From NCBI RefSeq assembly GCF_921293095.1, contig NC_060259.1:48775812-48839811 (forward strand): a stretch of 64,000 bases of DNA. The letters run 5' to 3'. Under the pieces are notes generated by a model that saw only the letters and a list, made by a program, of their open reading frames with translations, had not been told where the DNA came from and did not search any database. The translations under genes were made by a program, and so were the position numbers. Shown piece after piece: positions 11,961 to 23,794 of the stretch. Position 1 is the first letter of the stretch. Every line of letters starts with the position of its first letter. The stretch comes from Ischnura elegans. Its lineage: Eukaryota > Arthropoda > Insecta > Odonata > Coenagrionidae.

Positions 11961-13595
11961 TTACCGATCCTAGAGATATGAAGCTACTGCATTTGAAATG
12001 ATATCGCTTTCAGAAACTCCGGTAAATATCCGCTTCCGTCACACACCTTTAGAATTTGTTTTCGAGAGCAATTTGCATTTCAGCAAAAATAACGTGTCAC
12101 AGTTTCATGATGCTATTTCTATAACTATGTGAATTTTGTCAACAATAAATTTAAAAAGGTAGAGCATAACCTGCACTTCACGTGATATAAATTTCGTGGC
12201 GATACGTACAAAAAAAAGGCTTTGGAAAATATTTTCATGCTCTGTGAGATGGAAGCGGAGACATTACTGAACGCAAACCATGCTTTCCTTATATCTATTA
12301 TTTACGCGTGTAGAGACACATTTTCGCCCCCAGGAAAATTTCCCCTCGTAGTATACTTAAATGTGCACCCCCACATAACGCAGTGGTTCACCATTCTTCT
12401 TTTAAAAAGCTCCAAAAGCAGGAAAAGTAGCCTCTCAAATACACGTATGTTAATGGCACATGAGCAACGGTCGGTGAAAGCAAGATGGCTAGTTGCGCAA
12501 AATTCTTCTGCCGGCCGGCTTCAGCGCCACCGTGAGGAAAACATAGGCACTGCCAATCTATTGTATATATCTGTGCGCTAGGAGACCGGAAAAAGAAGCG
12601 ACAAGAGAAAGACGAAAAGCTCGTGAAACTTTCTTCGCTCTATTTTTTCCCGTGGATTTGTCCTAGGAAGGAAGAATATGGGCGGAAGAAAAATTATTCG
12701 GTAAATACACGTTGAACACAGAAATACCCTGAACCTGCCTACCTCAACAGATTTGTTAACCGTCAATTTCTCGTTCACTCTAGATGTCAGCACTAGAGGG
12801 CAGCACAGAGTTTAACCATCGTTGCGTGAATGCACGACAGTTCCAACGATTGCTGGAACAATCGTAATCTGAACGAGGCATAACTAGAATTGTGTTAACT
12901 TCCTTGAGGAGGTGAGGCACAAAAAGAGAAATTAATTTTTATGAGGGAGAGAAGGGAGTTATAATGTAGGTTAACTATCCTTTGATATTTTGTGAGGGTG
13001 AATTGGCATAGGGAAAGCGAGTATTGAAAAGAAAGAATGCCGAAGGAGGGATGCAAATTGGGTGGAATGTCAGAGAGAGAGAGAAAATTTTACTCGAAGA
13101 CCATTAGAAAAGGTGTCTATTGAAATGCAAGGTGAGAGAAATTCTGTGTGGCTGGTATATTGGAAGTAGTGTAGAGAACTGCCATCCAGAGGACCCTGGT
13201 TACGTATGATTATGTCTGCCTGCACTATATCACTCAAAACAAATACATCGATAATTCTAACCAAAGGGTTTAAAATTTTCGGAAGCAAATGTCTACCTAA
13301 TGCCTATTGATATCAAGCAGTGTAAACTGTATCCGTTTCGGTAGAAAACAGCGATGACAATAAACCTTACAAAAACTATACAAACGAAATTTATAGCTTC
13401 GTATTAAATGAAAGTTTTGGTTTATTCCTGCGACCGAACTAACAGCGTATTACCAATGACAAGATAAAATGGATCGACAGGGTATTATGAGGCTTAGTTT
13501 TCAAAATTTTTTCAATTTCTTATCAACGCTAACTTTTCGTTTTCATTTACTAACATATATTTTTTACACAGTCGCAAGTCTGTACCCTTTGCACT
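11961..13595. other. No recognisable gene
   Basis: No domain or repeat family was recognised apart from low-complexity patches. The 119-residue plus-strand frame at 12222-12581 has no family features. Confidence 0.4.
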
Positions 13596-13599
13596 CCCC

Positions 13600-13765
13600 T
13601 TGTTCCTGGCTACACTGCATCTCTCTGACCTGTGTGCTTGGCCTGTGTCTGGTAAGCGAGCGCGTGTCTAATTAAGCCTAGGATGAGTGCTGTATGCCAG
13701 GTTTGGAATCACCCCGTGCCACACACCCTGGCCGTGGCTTGCACGGTACCTCGTAGATGTAGAGG
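13600..13765 (+). repeat. GTAGATG-tailed repeat, second type (GGAATCACCCC)
   Basis: Core GGATGAGTGCTGTATGCC, GGAATCACCCCGTGCCACACAC and end ACCTCGTAGATGTAGAG. Matches 56780-56905 (plus) and 37785-37920 (minus). Probably a LINE 3' end. Confidence 0.55.
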
Positions 13766-14021
13766 AGTTGAATGAGGAAGTGGAAAGAAGAGTCGGAGAA
13801 CTTAGTTGGCTACATCATGTAGAATGGTGGCTTGATGAAAACATTCTTAGGATAGATTGATAGAGAAGAAATGCGAGGGACAGTACCGAATGAATTACAT
13901 AGGACAGGTTATTAAGGATGCAAAAGAGTAGAAAGACATGGATGTGAAATGGCTAGCTGGTAGGTGAGCGGATTGGAGAGATGCATCAAACCAATGCTAG
14001 GATTGTTAACTTTTGATGGTG

Positions 14022-14280
14022 ATGTCTTTTTTTCCATTTAAAAGAAAAATTAAGCGCTTGAAATCCCTGTTATTATTTACTGCTTTAATAAAAATAAGTA
14101 TTTTATTCATTTATTGAGGTAAATATTCCAGAGAGGCATTTATAAATATTTTCAATAGTAATTTTCCAGGCATCTGACCTCGAGCGATTGATATGTATTC
14201 CAGTTTTAGACGCTAAACTCGCCAGACCTTCGTGGTGCACCGTCGCATCAACTGTAACGCTTAAGTTAGTCCCTGTAATA
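14022..14280 (+). repeat. Duplicated repeat unit, uninterrupted copy
   Basis: Begins GTCTTTTTTTCCATTTAAAAG and runs through AGACGCTAAACTCGCCAGACC to AACTGTAACGC. The same unit recurs at 14340-14475 and 14955-15087, split there by a LINE insertion. Confidence 0.6.
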
Positions 14281-14339
14281 CTCGCCGATCTTCTCTTACA
14301 TTATTTAGCCACAATTACAGCTCAATCTCTCAATTATAA

Positions 14340-15087
14340 CGTCTTTTTTCCATTTAAAAGAAAATAATTAGGCGTTTTACATCCCTGCTAATACTCGCTG
14401 CTTAAATCAAAGGATTATTTTTATTAATTGATGTAAATACTCTAAGAAAGGATTTATAATATATACAATATCCTCAACTCAATCACAGACTGTCCTGAAC
14501 TCCTTTCTTTTCTTAATTTCCGAGTACCCTACCGCCCTACGCGCACCCACTCGCTGCTCCACACACCAGTTCCCAGATTATCACTCATTCAACGCTCACT
14601 TTTTTCCGCCTTCCCTCACTTCTTAATTCCCTTCCTCCAAATATGATCCCTTTTGCCTATCCCCGAAAGCCTTTACTAACCTATCTCTATCTTACCTCTC
14701 TGAACATGAAAAGCGTCACTTCCCATTTTCTTACCACTGCTGCAATTTTCTTTAGCTTTATGTACTTGTGTTCATTAATTTCGAGGTTTTGATTCTCGCT
14801 ATATTTTATGTACTTGATTCTCGGCATATTTTAGATAGATTTGATTCCCGTTACATTATATGTATATTGCGTCTTGTTATATATTACTTATTATCTTGTT
14901 ATTGCGCCACTGTAAATTGGCAATAATTGCTGTATGTGGACTTTAGAAATAAAAAAATATTTTCAAGAGTAATTTCTCAGGTAATTATCCCACAAGTCTT
15001 TTAATATTATTCCAGTTGCGGACGCTAAACTCACCAGGCCTTCGTACTGCATCCATCCCGCCAACTGCAATGCATAAGTCGTTGTAA
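14340..15087 (+). repeat. Second copy of the duplicated unit, interrupted by a LINE
   Basis: Halves 14340-14475 and 14955-15087 together align to 14022-14280. The break point lies in TATAAATATTTTC; remnants of it flank the LINE on both sides, as expected of a target-site duplication. Confidence 0.6.
14476..14954 (+). mobile_element. 5'-truncated LINE 3' end inserted in a repeat
   Basis: Opens with a C-terminal LINE ORF2 segment (SITDCPELLSFLNFRVPYRPTR, then LPRLSLIQRSLFSA-like residues) ending at a TGA near 14643. A T-rich 3' UTR follows and an A-rich tail AATAAAAAAATATT. Related in style to the fragment at 19.9 kb. Confidence 0.65.
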
Positions 15088-15318
15088 AGGCCGTTTTACA
15101 CGGAGCAAGTACTTGATTAACCTGCGTGTGTACGAAGGCGTAGTCATACGTGCGTCGTGTAAAGCGGTGAATAGCTAGAACACCTGCGAGAATGCGTGAA
15201 CGTGAGACGGCAAAATAGTCCGTTCTAAGTTCGTTCGTGCATTCGCGCAGTTCCACGCACTTAGGAGGAATTAATTCACTTTTGGCCTGCGCAATTGCGT
15301 GCGCCGTAAAAACGGCAT
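15088..15318 (-). repeat. MITE, AGGCCGTTTTACACGG family, full copy
   Basis: Same internal order as 9683-9914 (GTGTGTACGAAGGCG, GTGTAAAGCGGTGAAT, GAGAATGCG), with a worn right end (GCCGTAAAAACGGCAT). Confidence 0.75.
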
Positions 15319-15350
15319 TAATGCAAAAGTCGCTTTAATATTCGCATTCA

Positions 15351-15420
15351 GTGGCGTAACTAGGAATTTCATTCGGGGGGGACATCTACATAATACCCTG
15401 AAAGCCATCTCTAGGTATAG
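15351..15420 (+). repeat. Fragment of AGTGGCGTAACTAGG element joined to a LINE tail
   Basis: AGTGGCGTAACTAGGAATTTC equals the left end of the element at 17235, cut off by ACATCTACATAATACCCTG, the GTAGATG tail repeat on the opposite strand. Confidence 0.5.
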
Positions 15421-15639
15421 TAAATGATACGAAAAATAAGTAGGGGGTTTTTAACTAATTTAAAATACTTTTCATAATCGAAAATTCTTCATTTTTCTAA
15501 GAAACCTTTTGTAAATTGATGACTTTTTCGGTATTTTGTTTTCTTTTATGATGAAGTAAAGTAATCGTGTTACATATTTTAGGTAGGCAAGGTAACTGTG
15601 TTGCATGCATATTACATTCTCGCATTTGTTCTGACAATT

Positions 15640-15723
15640 CAAAACTTTACACGACGCAATTTCACTATACTTTCCCACAGACGTCAAATTGAGCATGTGC
15701 GTGCCCGTGTAAAACGTCCTTAA
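15640..15723 (+). repeat. Partial MITE, TTTACACGACGCAATTT end
   Basis: Matches the right third of the copy at 53920-54153 and ends CCCGTGTAAAACGTCCTT. Confidence 0.55.
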
Positions 15724-15929
15724 TAGTGATATAATGATTTATAACGTTCATAACAGTCCGGACCCCCGCCCCTCGCTACGCCACGGCTCGCCGTTCTTCT
15801 CGCCATTTCTTCGCCACAATGTCAGCTCGGCTCTCCCCTTTACGCCCCGCCCACCTTACTCCCCATTGGCCAGCTCTTTGCGGCCATCTCCTCAACCCCC
15901 CCTCCCCTTTCCACCCCTTGGCGCTGACT

Positions 15930-15972
15930 CCCTCTCTCTCTGTCTCTCCCTCTCTCTCTCTCTCTCTCTCTT
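15930..15972 (+). repeat. (CT)n microsatellite
   Basis: Mostly uninterrupted CT dinucleotides, in a C/T-rich region that begins near 15760. Confidence 0.9.
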
Positions 15973-16234
15973 GTCTTCAACCTCTAAGGCACCTTCTACT
16001 TAGTTCTGTGCGCCTCGGAGACATTTTCCCTTTTGCTCGCTAGACTATCTTCCATTGGGATCCCAACATCCTGGACGCGGTGTCGCGAAGTCATATTACG
16101 TCCCTATTTTATCGATTACTGCACTGACGTAGTAATATACAGAGAATTTACTTTTGACTAAGCTAGTCATATCTTACGAACGCTAACATACTACGCTAGG
16201 TCAGATCATAAGAATAAAGTAAGAGGGACTAAAC

Positions 16235-16655
16235 TAGTAAAGTAGGAGAAAATACACTGTAGAGCACATTGATTCATCATGATGTAGTTTTTTCCGCGAT
16301 CGATAAGAGACTATAACGGCAGCGTTGGAACTTATAACTAAGTTAGTTGCTGACTTCAAGTGTGGCCTAACTTGTGTATTCATTAATGCATGTTTATGAA
16401 ATTTCCTTGTAATTTCTAACGGCATGTTTTGCATGTTCTAGATTCACTGGCAGATTGCCTTCTTGATTAGTTAGCAAGTTTTGCTATCTAATCACGATAG
16501 ACCTTGCATGAATGTGGAGTATATTTTTTAGCATGCGAAACATATTTATGACCGTATGGTGTTCATTTGGGAATCCTCTTCCATGCTAAAGATTGATCAC
16601 CCCCTGCCACTTTCTCAATAGGTGGCTCCCATGCTATTACGTAGATGTATACGAG
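16235..16655 (+). repeat. GTAGATG-tailed dispersed repeat, near full copy
   Basis: Shares GATAAGAGACTATAACGGC, TTTCTAAC..GCATGTTTTGC, GATTGATCACCCCCTGCCA and the GTAGATGTA end with 49250-49650 (plus) and 54245-54630 (minus). Confidence 0.65.
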
Positions 16656-16659
16656 CCTT

Positions 16660-17230
16660 CACTTCGTACATAAGTTACTTTAAGCCTGCACCTCATTCGT
16701 CTTATAACTGTCGGAGTCGATAGATGATGAAAATAGACTGAGGGTAGGCTCTAGAGCATGGGTGGGGTGGAGATGATACAGATCGTAGGGAGAAAGAAAA
16801 AGAAATGCGTAGATATTTAGGGGAGGAAGTTGCCAGACGAAATCAAAGTTTCATCCTACTTTTATCGGAGAGGCAACGCTATTTTGAAGTAACATTCATA
16901 TCGGATCAGAGCATTTTTTTCTCCCGTGTCTTATTATAGCATTGGGGCTTTCAATTTACGAGCCAGGACCGTGTACATATGGGTCATAGCTTAGTAACAG
17001 CATTTGTAAATAAATTTGATGCTCTTGAGATGACTCTCTTACTTGATGTTTAGTTAAGGACACCGTGGACATTGAAGGTAAGGACACCGTGCAGGTTTTA
17101 AAATGAAATGTTTTTTGTGTTTGAAACTTTAACTTTGTATAACGCTCTTAGAAATAATGACAATAAATATAATTTACAAGGGAACTTTTCCGTGGGAGAC
17201 ATTAGATATTAAAGAAAATAAATTTCTTGT
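16660..17230. other. No recognisable gene
   Basis: Nothing supportable seen; no repeat match noticed. Confidence 0.4.
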
Positions 17231-17234
17231 TACC

Positions 17235-17487
17235 AGTGGCGTAACTAGGAATTTATTTTCTTTCTATCACATTGGGGGGTTGGGATGGCCTGGGGTGGCG
17301 ACCCCAGACAAAATTTAAAAAAAATGCCATGCCTGGAAATACATTTTACATTATTTTGGCACTAAAAATTGAATTTTAAGCAGATGCAGTTATTATGTGT
17401 CAAAACTAGGCAATAGTCTCAAATATTTTTTTTTTCTCTGCGACTTTGGGGGGATCTATCCCCTTATCCCCCCATAGTTACGCCACT
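17235..17487. repeat. MITE, 253 bp, TIR AGTGGCGTAACTA
   Basis: Left end AGTGGCGTAACTA, right end TAGTTACGCCACT: a perfect 13-bp inverted repeat. Interior is A/T-rich with G and C runs near the ends. A truncated copy lies at 15351. Target duplication not clear. Confidence 0.7.
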
Positions 17488-17489
17488 CT

Positions 17490-18450
17490 GCTGAACCATT
17501 ATTTCAATGAAGAACTTCGAATTAGAATTTAACTTTTTCCTTACAGCCAATATTGCCAAGCATCAACACCATCGCTTGGCATTAATGACTCAGCACGGTT
17601 ACATACTACAAGAATGTTGGCAGTTTGAGAAACGTTGTAGATAAAAACGATTACGGTTGTTTCTTTCTCTTATGCAAACATGATATAATACTTTAGTAAA
17701 ATATTTATCGTAAGAAGAGGGCAATGCAATAGTAAATGTTATTTTGCTAAACTATAGTTTAACATTTTACATGGAGTCATTTTTTTTAGCGTTGGCTAAA
17801 GTTATCTTTCTTCGAATATCTTGCCTAACTTACGTGGGTGCTATCTGTATGCAGAATATATGTTGTATGTGACTATGTAAGTAAATAATGTTTCACTTTA
17901 AAGGCATGTTTCAGGGTTGATGAATAAGTGGTAAATATACGGCGCCCATACAAACGACCATTAAGATGGCGCGCGCTGCATGCAATTGTCACCACGAAAG
18001 CTTAAATATTGCGAAAATATAAGAAAAAATCTAGTTGATTGCTCTCGATTATTCTATCTAAACGTATTATCCATTCTTTGGAATGTGGTTACAAAAATAT
18101 TGCAAACAAAGAATCAATAATGAGTGAAATAATGAGTGGTGTAATGGATAATAATAATAATAATCTAATGAAATAATGAGTGGTGCTCATCCTCCCAAAA
18201 CTTGACATCAACATACTTATAAAAACAATAAAGCAGCCTTTGAACTCTTCATTATCGTAAATTTTAGATAAATAAATACACTATCATGCCACATGACACA
18301 AGTGAAGACTCCGCGTAGCAATTCATGTGGTGCAAGAATTGGCGAATATAAAACCAAACTGTTTTTGTAAATGCTCAAGGAGCAAATAATGCATATAATC
18401 ATTCAAAGATGGCCTTCCTATCGATAGCTGTGAGCACGCATACTATAAAA
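17490..18450. other. No recognisable gene
   Basis: AT-rich DNA; a short duplicated AATGAGTGGTG around 18125-18185. Nothing else seen. Confidence 0.4.
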
Positions 18451-18454
18451 GAGG

Positions 18455-18860
18455 ATCGGTCTCTAAATGTGTTTTCACCCAAGGCGTAATTAATTAGGTT
18501 TACAAAAGTCGCCAATTGTGTCGCTGACGGTCATATTGATCCGTGTTTCACGGAGAAAAAAAGGCATAATTAGGGGTGTTTATACACATGATGATGTGTT
18601 TTATGACATTCATTACATTTCAATGCTATTCCTCGGAATGAAAAACATCGTACTGCAAAATATTGGAAAAGAAGTGGACCGCATTGCACACATTAAGTAC
18701 AGCGCCGCGTACATTTTTGAAGCCGATTTAAATGCGACCGAAGTGGAAACAGAAATCAGCCTTCTATGGGATGGATTTGAGCCTCCTATGTGTAGTCCTC
18801 TTGGCTGTGAGCTAACGGGCAGAAAGAAAAGTCCCTCCGCGGCTCGCATCACACAGTAGG
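18455..18860 (+). repeat. Unclassified ~400-bp dispersed repeat, longest copy
   Basis: Runs from AAATGTGTTTTCAC through GTGTCGCTGACGGTC, the GGAATGAAAAACATCG block and CTATGGGATGGATTTGAGCC. The open frames on both strands here (113 and 132 aa) are not conserved between copies, so they are not taken as genes. Confidence 0.65.
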
Positions 18861-18899
18861 AGTAAACCGATGTATGTGCATATGAAATGTTGCTACACT

Positions 18900-19920
18900 G
18901 GGAAGAAGGCGTGGCGAAGGAAGAAAAGGGGTGTGGGAAGCAAGATAGGCGGGGCTTCACAGGAAAACACTGCAAGCGCCACGGATTTGGCTTACGCGTA
19001 TTAGGGAACAATAAACTAGTAGAAGGTCTCTATGGAAGTGATTGACCTGCTCCGCAGCGGAGCAAAACGGGGACGGTGGGATGATTACTTCTTTCGTGAA
19101 TGAGGTTTGATATTGGCCATCCACTTCACTACATAAATGCATTATGGTCAGGATTTATTGCTATTCATGTACATCTTTAATTTTCTACAATATTACCCTT
19201 CACATAAACAGGTAACGCCATTTATTATTTAGCCTTTTCTTTTTCACGATTAAACATGATCAGTTTATATATATACTATATTTATATAGTATATATATAA
19301 ACTACCATTGACAAGGCCTTAGTGATAAATATATATAAATATATATTTATATTTATATATTTATTATAAACTGATTATAAAATAATGCTGAATATTGTAT
19401 GTGCTTGGGTATAAGACAAAACAGAACATGAAATTTTTTTTTCAGTATTGCTAAACCCGCACCTTCTCTGTTAATGCCTGTGTCATCTAATAACGTTTTC
19501 GTTTATTCCTCAATATCATTATTAAGTACTTCCTTTTTATGCGCAAAGGTAAGGATGTTATGAATTTATTCATAACGAATAATGTGCCAGTAATAGATAG
19601 TTTCCCGATTTATAATGGATAAGCTATATTACAATACATAAGCTTTGCGTAAGATATGAAATTAACTCATGATTGTTAAATTAATGTCTATTTTAATATA
19701 TATTCTCTTCCTATAATTTTTCTACCATTGACAACCATGTCCTCCGGCTCTACCTTCCCATGCTTTCACTTGGCGTTAGCATTTCTATTTTCTTATATTA
19801 CTCCTACAAATAACTAAACACTAAGGGGGTACCGTTTGCTTCTTCTCCCTCCGTAAAAGTCATTTTACACCCACTTAAAGAGACATTGGTTCTATAGCAA
19901 CAAAGTCTCAAAATTAGTGC
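18900..19920. other. No gene; AT palindromes at 19262-19380
   Basis: Contains ATATACTATATTTATATAGTATAT and a second TATA-rich palindrome flanked by ATCAGTTTATA and its inverse TATAAACTGAT, so the whole block can fold on itself. No protein signal. Confidence 0.5.
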
Positions 19921-19926
19921 TTCGCT

Positions 19927-20700
19927 TTGCAACATATTATTTGCCAAGCCTTATTATATGCACTTGGATTATTACACCCCAACCACCGCAGATTGGCGTT
20001 AGACATCAAATTCCTTTACCGCATCATGAATGGGTTCTTCAGATCCAGTGATCTCCAAACATTCTTTTCACTACGCATTCCTGCTCGCAAAATCCGCAAT
20101 GCTGAAGCTCTACACCAGCCCAATTTCCGTCTGGCAATATCTCATAGATCCCTCTTTTTCGCCTGCCTTCAGGGACGCCGACTTATAAAAAATATTGGGG
20201 GGGGACCAAACCGGGGATCATGCCCCGGGAAATTTTATAAGTAGTGAGTTTTAAGTTTTTTTAAGCATTTTAAAAGAGCCATATGATAAAAATTAGAGCC
20301 CTGACAATTTGAATACCGATATATGGACACACCGGAGAAAATCGGCAAGCCTGACACATTTTTTCCTCTCACCCATAACGAATTTTCGAGGGGTATCGGG
20401 CCCCCTCAGGCCCCATGGAGTCGGCGCCACTGCCTACCTTCTATTTTCAATTCAATCTCCAATACTTCTTCCTCTCTTGACATCTTTGCCTCCCGCACCA
20501 ATTTTAATAACCAAGTGAAAAGTCTATCTTTTTGACACCGACCTTTTGTATGTATTGTATATGTTGAAAACGGTTGTTATTTATGATATTATTTTTATAC
20601 ATGTTTATTAATTATATTTACATAATTTATTTTGTTTATAAACCCAATGTAAAGGTCTTAGTGATGTTTTGGGTGTGATACAAATAAATAAAGAAATATA
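19927..20700 (+). mobile_element. LINE 3' end, interrupted by an insert
   Basis: C-terminal ORF2 residues HRRLALDIKFLYRIMNG and SHRSLFFACLQGR, then a foreign block (about 20184-20435; it starts near CGACTTATAAAAAATATTGG and ends GGCGCCACTGCC), then the reading resumes with SISNTSSSLDIFASRTNFNN and a stop at 20533. An AATAAATAAAG tail near 20685 closes it. Confidence 0.65.
20184..20435. repeat. Insert inside the LINE
   Basis: A sequence of about 250 bp with G- and C-runs and GGGCCCCCTCAGGCCCC near its end separates two parts of one LINE frame. Similar-looking ends (GGCGCC) suggest a non-autonomous element, but no second copy was found here. Confidence 0.4.
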
Positions 20701-21309
20701 TTCTGAATTTGTCATCACACGAATGATCTACCGATTTCAAGACGACCTGATTTATTTATGAAGGACTTATTCCGCAATTTTTCATCCTAATGAGAAAATA
20801 GTTTTATCACAACTCATACTTTTACTATTCATTAGTGAAAACCTGAAGATACATTCTATTCTGTTACTCGTGTGCTCCACCTCTCTATGCATAAGTCGCA
20901 TTCTTGCGGCTATTTAGAGACACTCTAACGAGTATTGTTATACAGATTTGTTGTAGTTTCTTTCCTATGTTTGAAGTAGGCCTTCTTTATGACGATTTTT
21001 CAGTGTTAATTATCAACCTAATAACTTTAGCTTTACACTTTCGTGAAGCGTGGAAACCTTTGGGAGAGAGCATTTGGCTGCTGATATAGACATCCTGGGT
21101 CCAAAAACTGGTTGAAGCCTTCGGATACCCACACTTGAAAATTTCTCGATGTGCAAGGTAGCCTGGGGAAGGAACTGGACCCCATAATCTAAATGTGTGA
21201 AGTTAACAAGCCTGTGGTCTATTTTAGGTTGAGCTCTACACTCATCCAGCCAAATCAACATTCGGGTTGAAACACTGAGTGAGGGAGTGATTTTAATCTT
21301 TCAATAATT

Positions 21310-22335
21310 TTTTATCCTGCACTGATGTTACGATTCATCAAAAAAATTTGCCTAACAGCGGTCGTCTGTTACACTGCATTGACACCTATCGACTCCCCCT
21401 CTCTTGTCACCCCCTTTTATGCATCACATACATTAATGACCTTTGCTCCCGAATTAATAGTGAAATACGTTCAATCGCTAACGATCCCGTCATCAATCGC
21501 GAAATTAGTTATCACTCTGAATTTAAAACTCTATCGTCGGATTTAAACCACGTTCATTTGTAGAGCCATGAGTGGGGACTCGAACTTAACCTGAGCTAAT
21601 GCTCGGCGGTACATTTTTTTCGGTGTTCATCCTACTAAATTCATATTTATACTGTGGATGGTATTAACATAAAGGCAACAGACGGAGTGAGGTTCCTGGG
21701 TGTTTCAATAACTTCGAACCTCTCGTGGGGAAAACACAAGGAATATTTTCGGTATAATTAGCCCTGAAGAAGTTACGATTCGTCACGCGTATTGTAGGAA
21801 GATTTCGGATGTGACAGTAAGTAAAGGGTGCTATTTCGCACTCGTCCGACCGCACATAGAATATGAAGCGAGCACATGGGATCCGGTGCACAAAAGGCAT
21901 AATCCGTGAACTAAATGAAATACGAAGGCAAACTGCACGTTCCGTCAAAAACTGCTACGGGCGTAAAGACTGAGTTACCCAGATGTTAAGCGAATTAAGC
22001 AGGGAGCCTCTTGAGAGACTGAGGCTGCGCGCAAGGCTTAGATTAAAAATATTGCGAAAAGATATATTTAGGAGCGACACAAAAAACGTTATCTAAGAGC
22101 CACACTACACTTCTAGGTCCAACAAAAGCGATAAATTAAGATAGATATTTAGCCGAACGGATGGATATGGGAATTCGTTTTCCCCCGAACAATGAAGGAC
22201 TTTAATAAATCCTAGTAGTAATCTGGTGCGAGCATTTGGTTTTTATGTGAAGACTGCTCGTGTCCTACCACCTTCTGCCACACACCTTTTTAGGCGGTTT
22301 GCAGTGTAGTATTTCGGTGTAGATCCTCGCGCCAC
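21310..22335 (+). pseudogene. CR1-like LINE relic, reverse transcriptase to 3' tail
   Basis: Reads YINDLCSRINSEIR, then IAND in place of the FADD of the palm motif, SDLNHVH, SHEWGLELNLS, DGVRFLGVSI, and further on ARSVKNCYGR, SELSREPLERLRLRARLR and RSDTKNVI. Many stops. The 3' UTR ends GGCGGTTTGCAGTGTAGTATT. Same family as 43.2-45.1, 47.2-47.7 and 49.6-53.2 kb. Confidence 0.75.
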
Positions 22336-22516
22336 CATAGGCAAAAGTTGGAGTGCGATTTAATGCGCGGGGACCGGGTTTACATTAGGACTGCTTTCGC
22401 TACCCAGTGGAGTCTCCAATGGTAATATAAATTCTATGGTACACTCTCTGGGAAAACTTGGGGCTTAAAGGACAATTTTGGTCCTTGAAGAGTAGTTTCT
22501 TACAGCATTGGATGCA

Positions 22517-22668
22517 GGGGCGGATCCAGGATTTCTTTCTGGGGGGGCACAAAGATACCTCGTAATACAAAACGAACGCAATGATAGTGGGACCGTATTG
22601 AAAATCTTGCATATTCTTAATGGGTCTAGGGGGGGCACGTGCCCCCGTGCCCCCCCTAGGTCCGCCTA
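22517..22668. repeat. MITE with GGCGGATCCAGG / CCTAGGTCCGCC ends
   Basis: Inverted ends, followed inside by G-runs and GGGGGGGCACG. Interior TGGGACCGTATTGAAAATC matches the 4672-4756 fragment. The right end can form a hairpin (CCTAGGGGGGGCACG with GTGCCCCCCCTAGG). Confidence 0.65.
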
Positions 22669-22699
22669 TGCCTGGATGGATGACTAGCACCGACGACGT

Positions 22700-23195
22700 A
22701 GCTTTTTCGATTTAAATTTCTCATGATAATATTTTCCATATACCTATCTTACCCGAATTTAAGTTCCCAAAGCTATTCGTCGCTTTAGACTATGGAGATG
22801 GAGTTATGCCTTCCCTGACGGAGTCTGGTGCAGGAAAACCGGCATCAATCAATCATATTTATCAATCAATTAAAAATGTGCTCGAGGACATATTTGAATT
22901 GTCCGCTAAGGGTGCAAGTACCTATCTTTCAACAAAAATTCCCTGAAATAGGCTTTCTTTCCCTCATTATTTTCTCTTAATTCTCTCACGCATTATTCTT
23001 TTCTTCATCTGCGCTTTTCAGGGTTTGGAAGGACCACATGACATACAATAAATTAATGAGAACGGCGTGCGTAGTAGGTTTCAATTTCCCCCTTTTTCGA
23101 TTTAATTTTGACGAAATGACTAAATTTAGATGACATGATTCATTATTTCCTCTGTGATGAGGGTAAAATGCAAGTATATTTCAAAGGGATCCTCA
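22700..23195. other. No recognisable gene
   Basis: Nothing supportable seen. Confidence 0.4.
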
Positions 23196-23199
23196 AGTT

Positions 23200-23545
23200 A
23201 TCCTATAAATGTGTTGTAAAACGTCGCGCATTCAAATGGGTTCACAGAAGTCGCCAGTCGCGACACTGATGGACAAATTGATCCGAATTTCACAGAGAAA
23301 TAAGGTATATTTAAGAGTGTTAACCGAAATTTATATACATTTGACCCAACCTGACAAATTAATAACTTTTCATTTCTATTTCTCGCAATTAAAAGCATTT
23401 TACTGCAAAATGTTGAAAAAAATTCATCGCATTGCAATCATCACCGCTCTGCGCACATTTTAGAATACGACGGAAGGGGCAATAGAAATCAGCCTACTAT
23501 GGGATGGAATTGGGCCTCCTCTTTGCAGTCCCTTAGGTAGATAGG
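23200..23545 (+). repeat. Unclassified ~400-bp dispersed repeat
   Basis: AAATGTGTTGTAAAACGTCGCGC, AATGGGTTCACAGAAGTCGCC, TTTCACAGAGAAATAAGG and CTATGGGATGGAATTGGGCC are shared with 18455-18860. Confidence 0.65.
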
Positions 23546-23794
23546 CTAGGCAAATAATGAAAAATACTTACAATATCCGGTCCCTGGAGCGAAGCGTCTA
23601 TGAGAAAGAGTCCCAGTTAAAATCGGCTGCTTGCACACCTTCGTCGGCTCACCACCTCGCTCCCCATGCACGCACTTTTCTGGGCTTTCGCAACGCTGGA
23701 TTATAGTTCTCTCAATGGTTTTGCGGTTAGCTGCCTCGAAGTTATTTTCAAGATGACCTTTCGACCTACCACCTTCTGCCACCAACTCGCAGTC

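Noticed and set aside
18518-19011. Overlapping 113- and 132-residue frames on both strands
   Set aside because: They lie in a dispersed repeat and are not kept open in the other copies.
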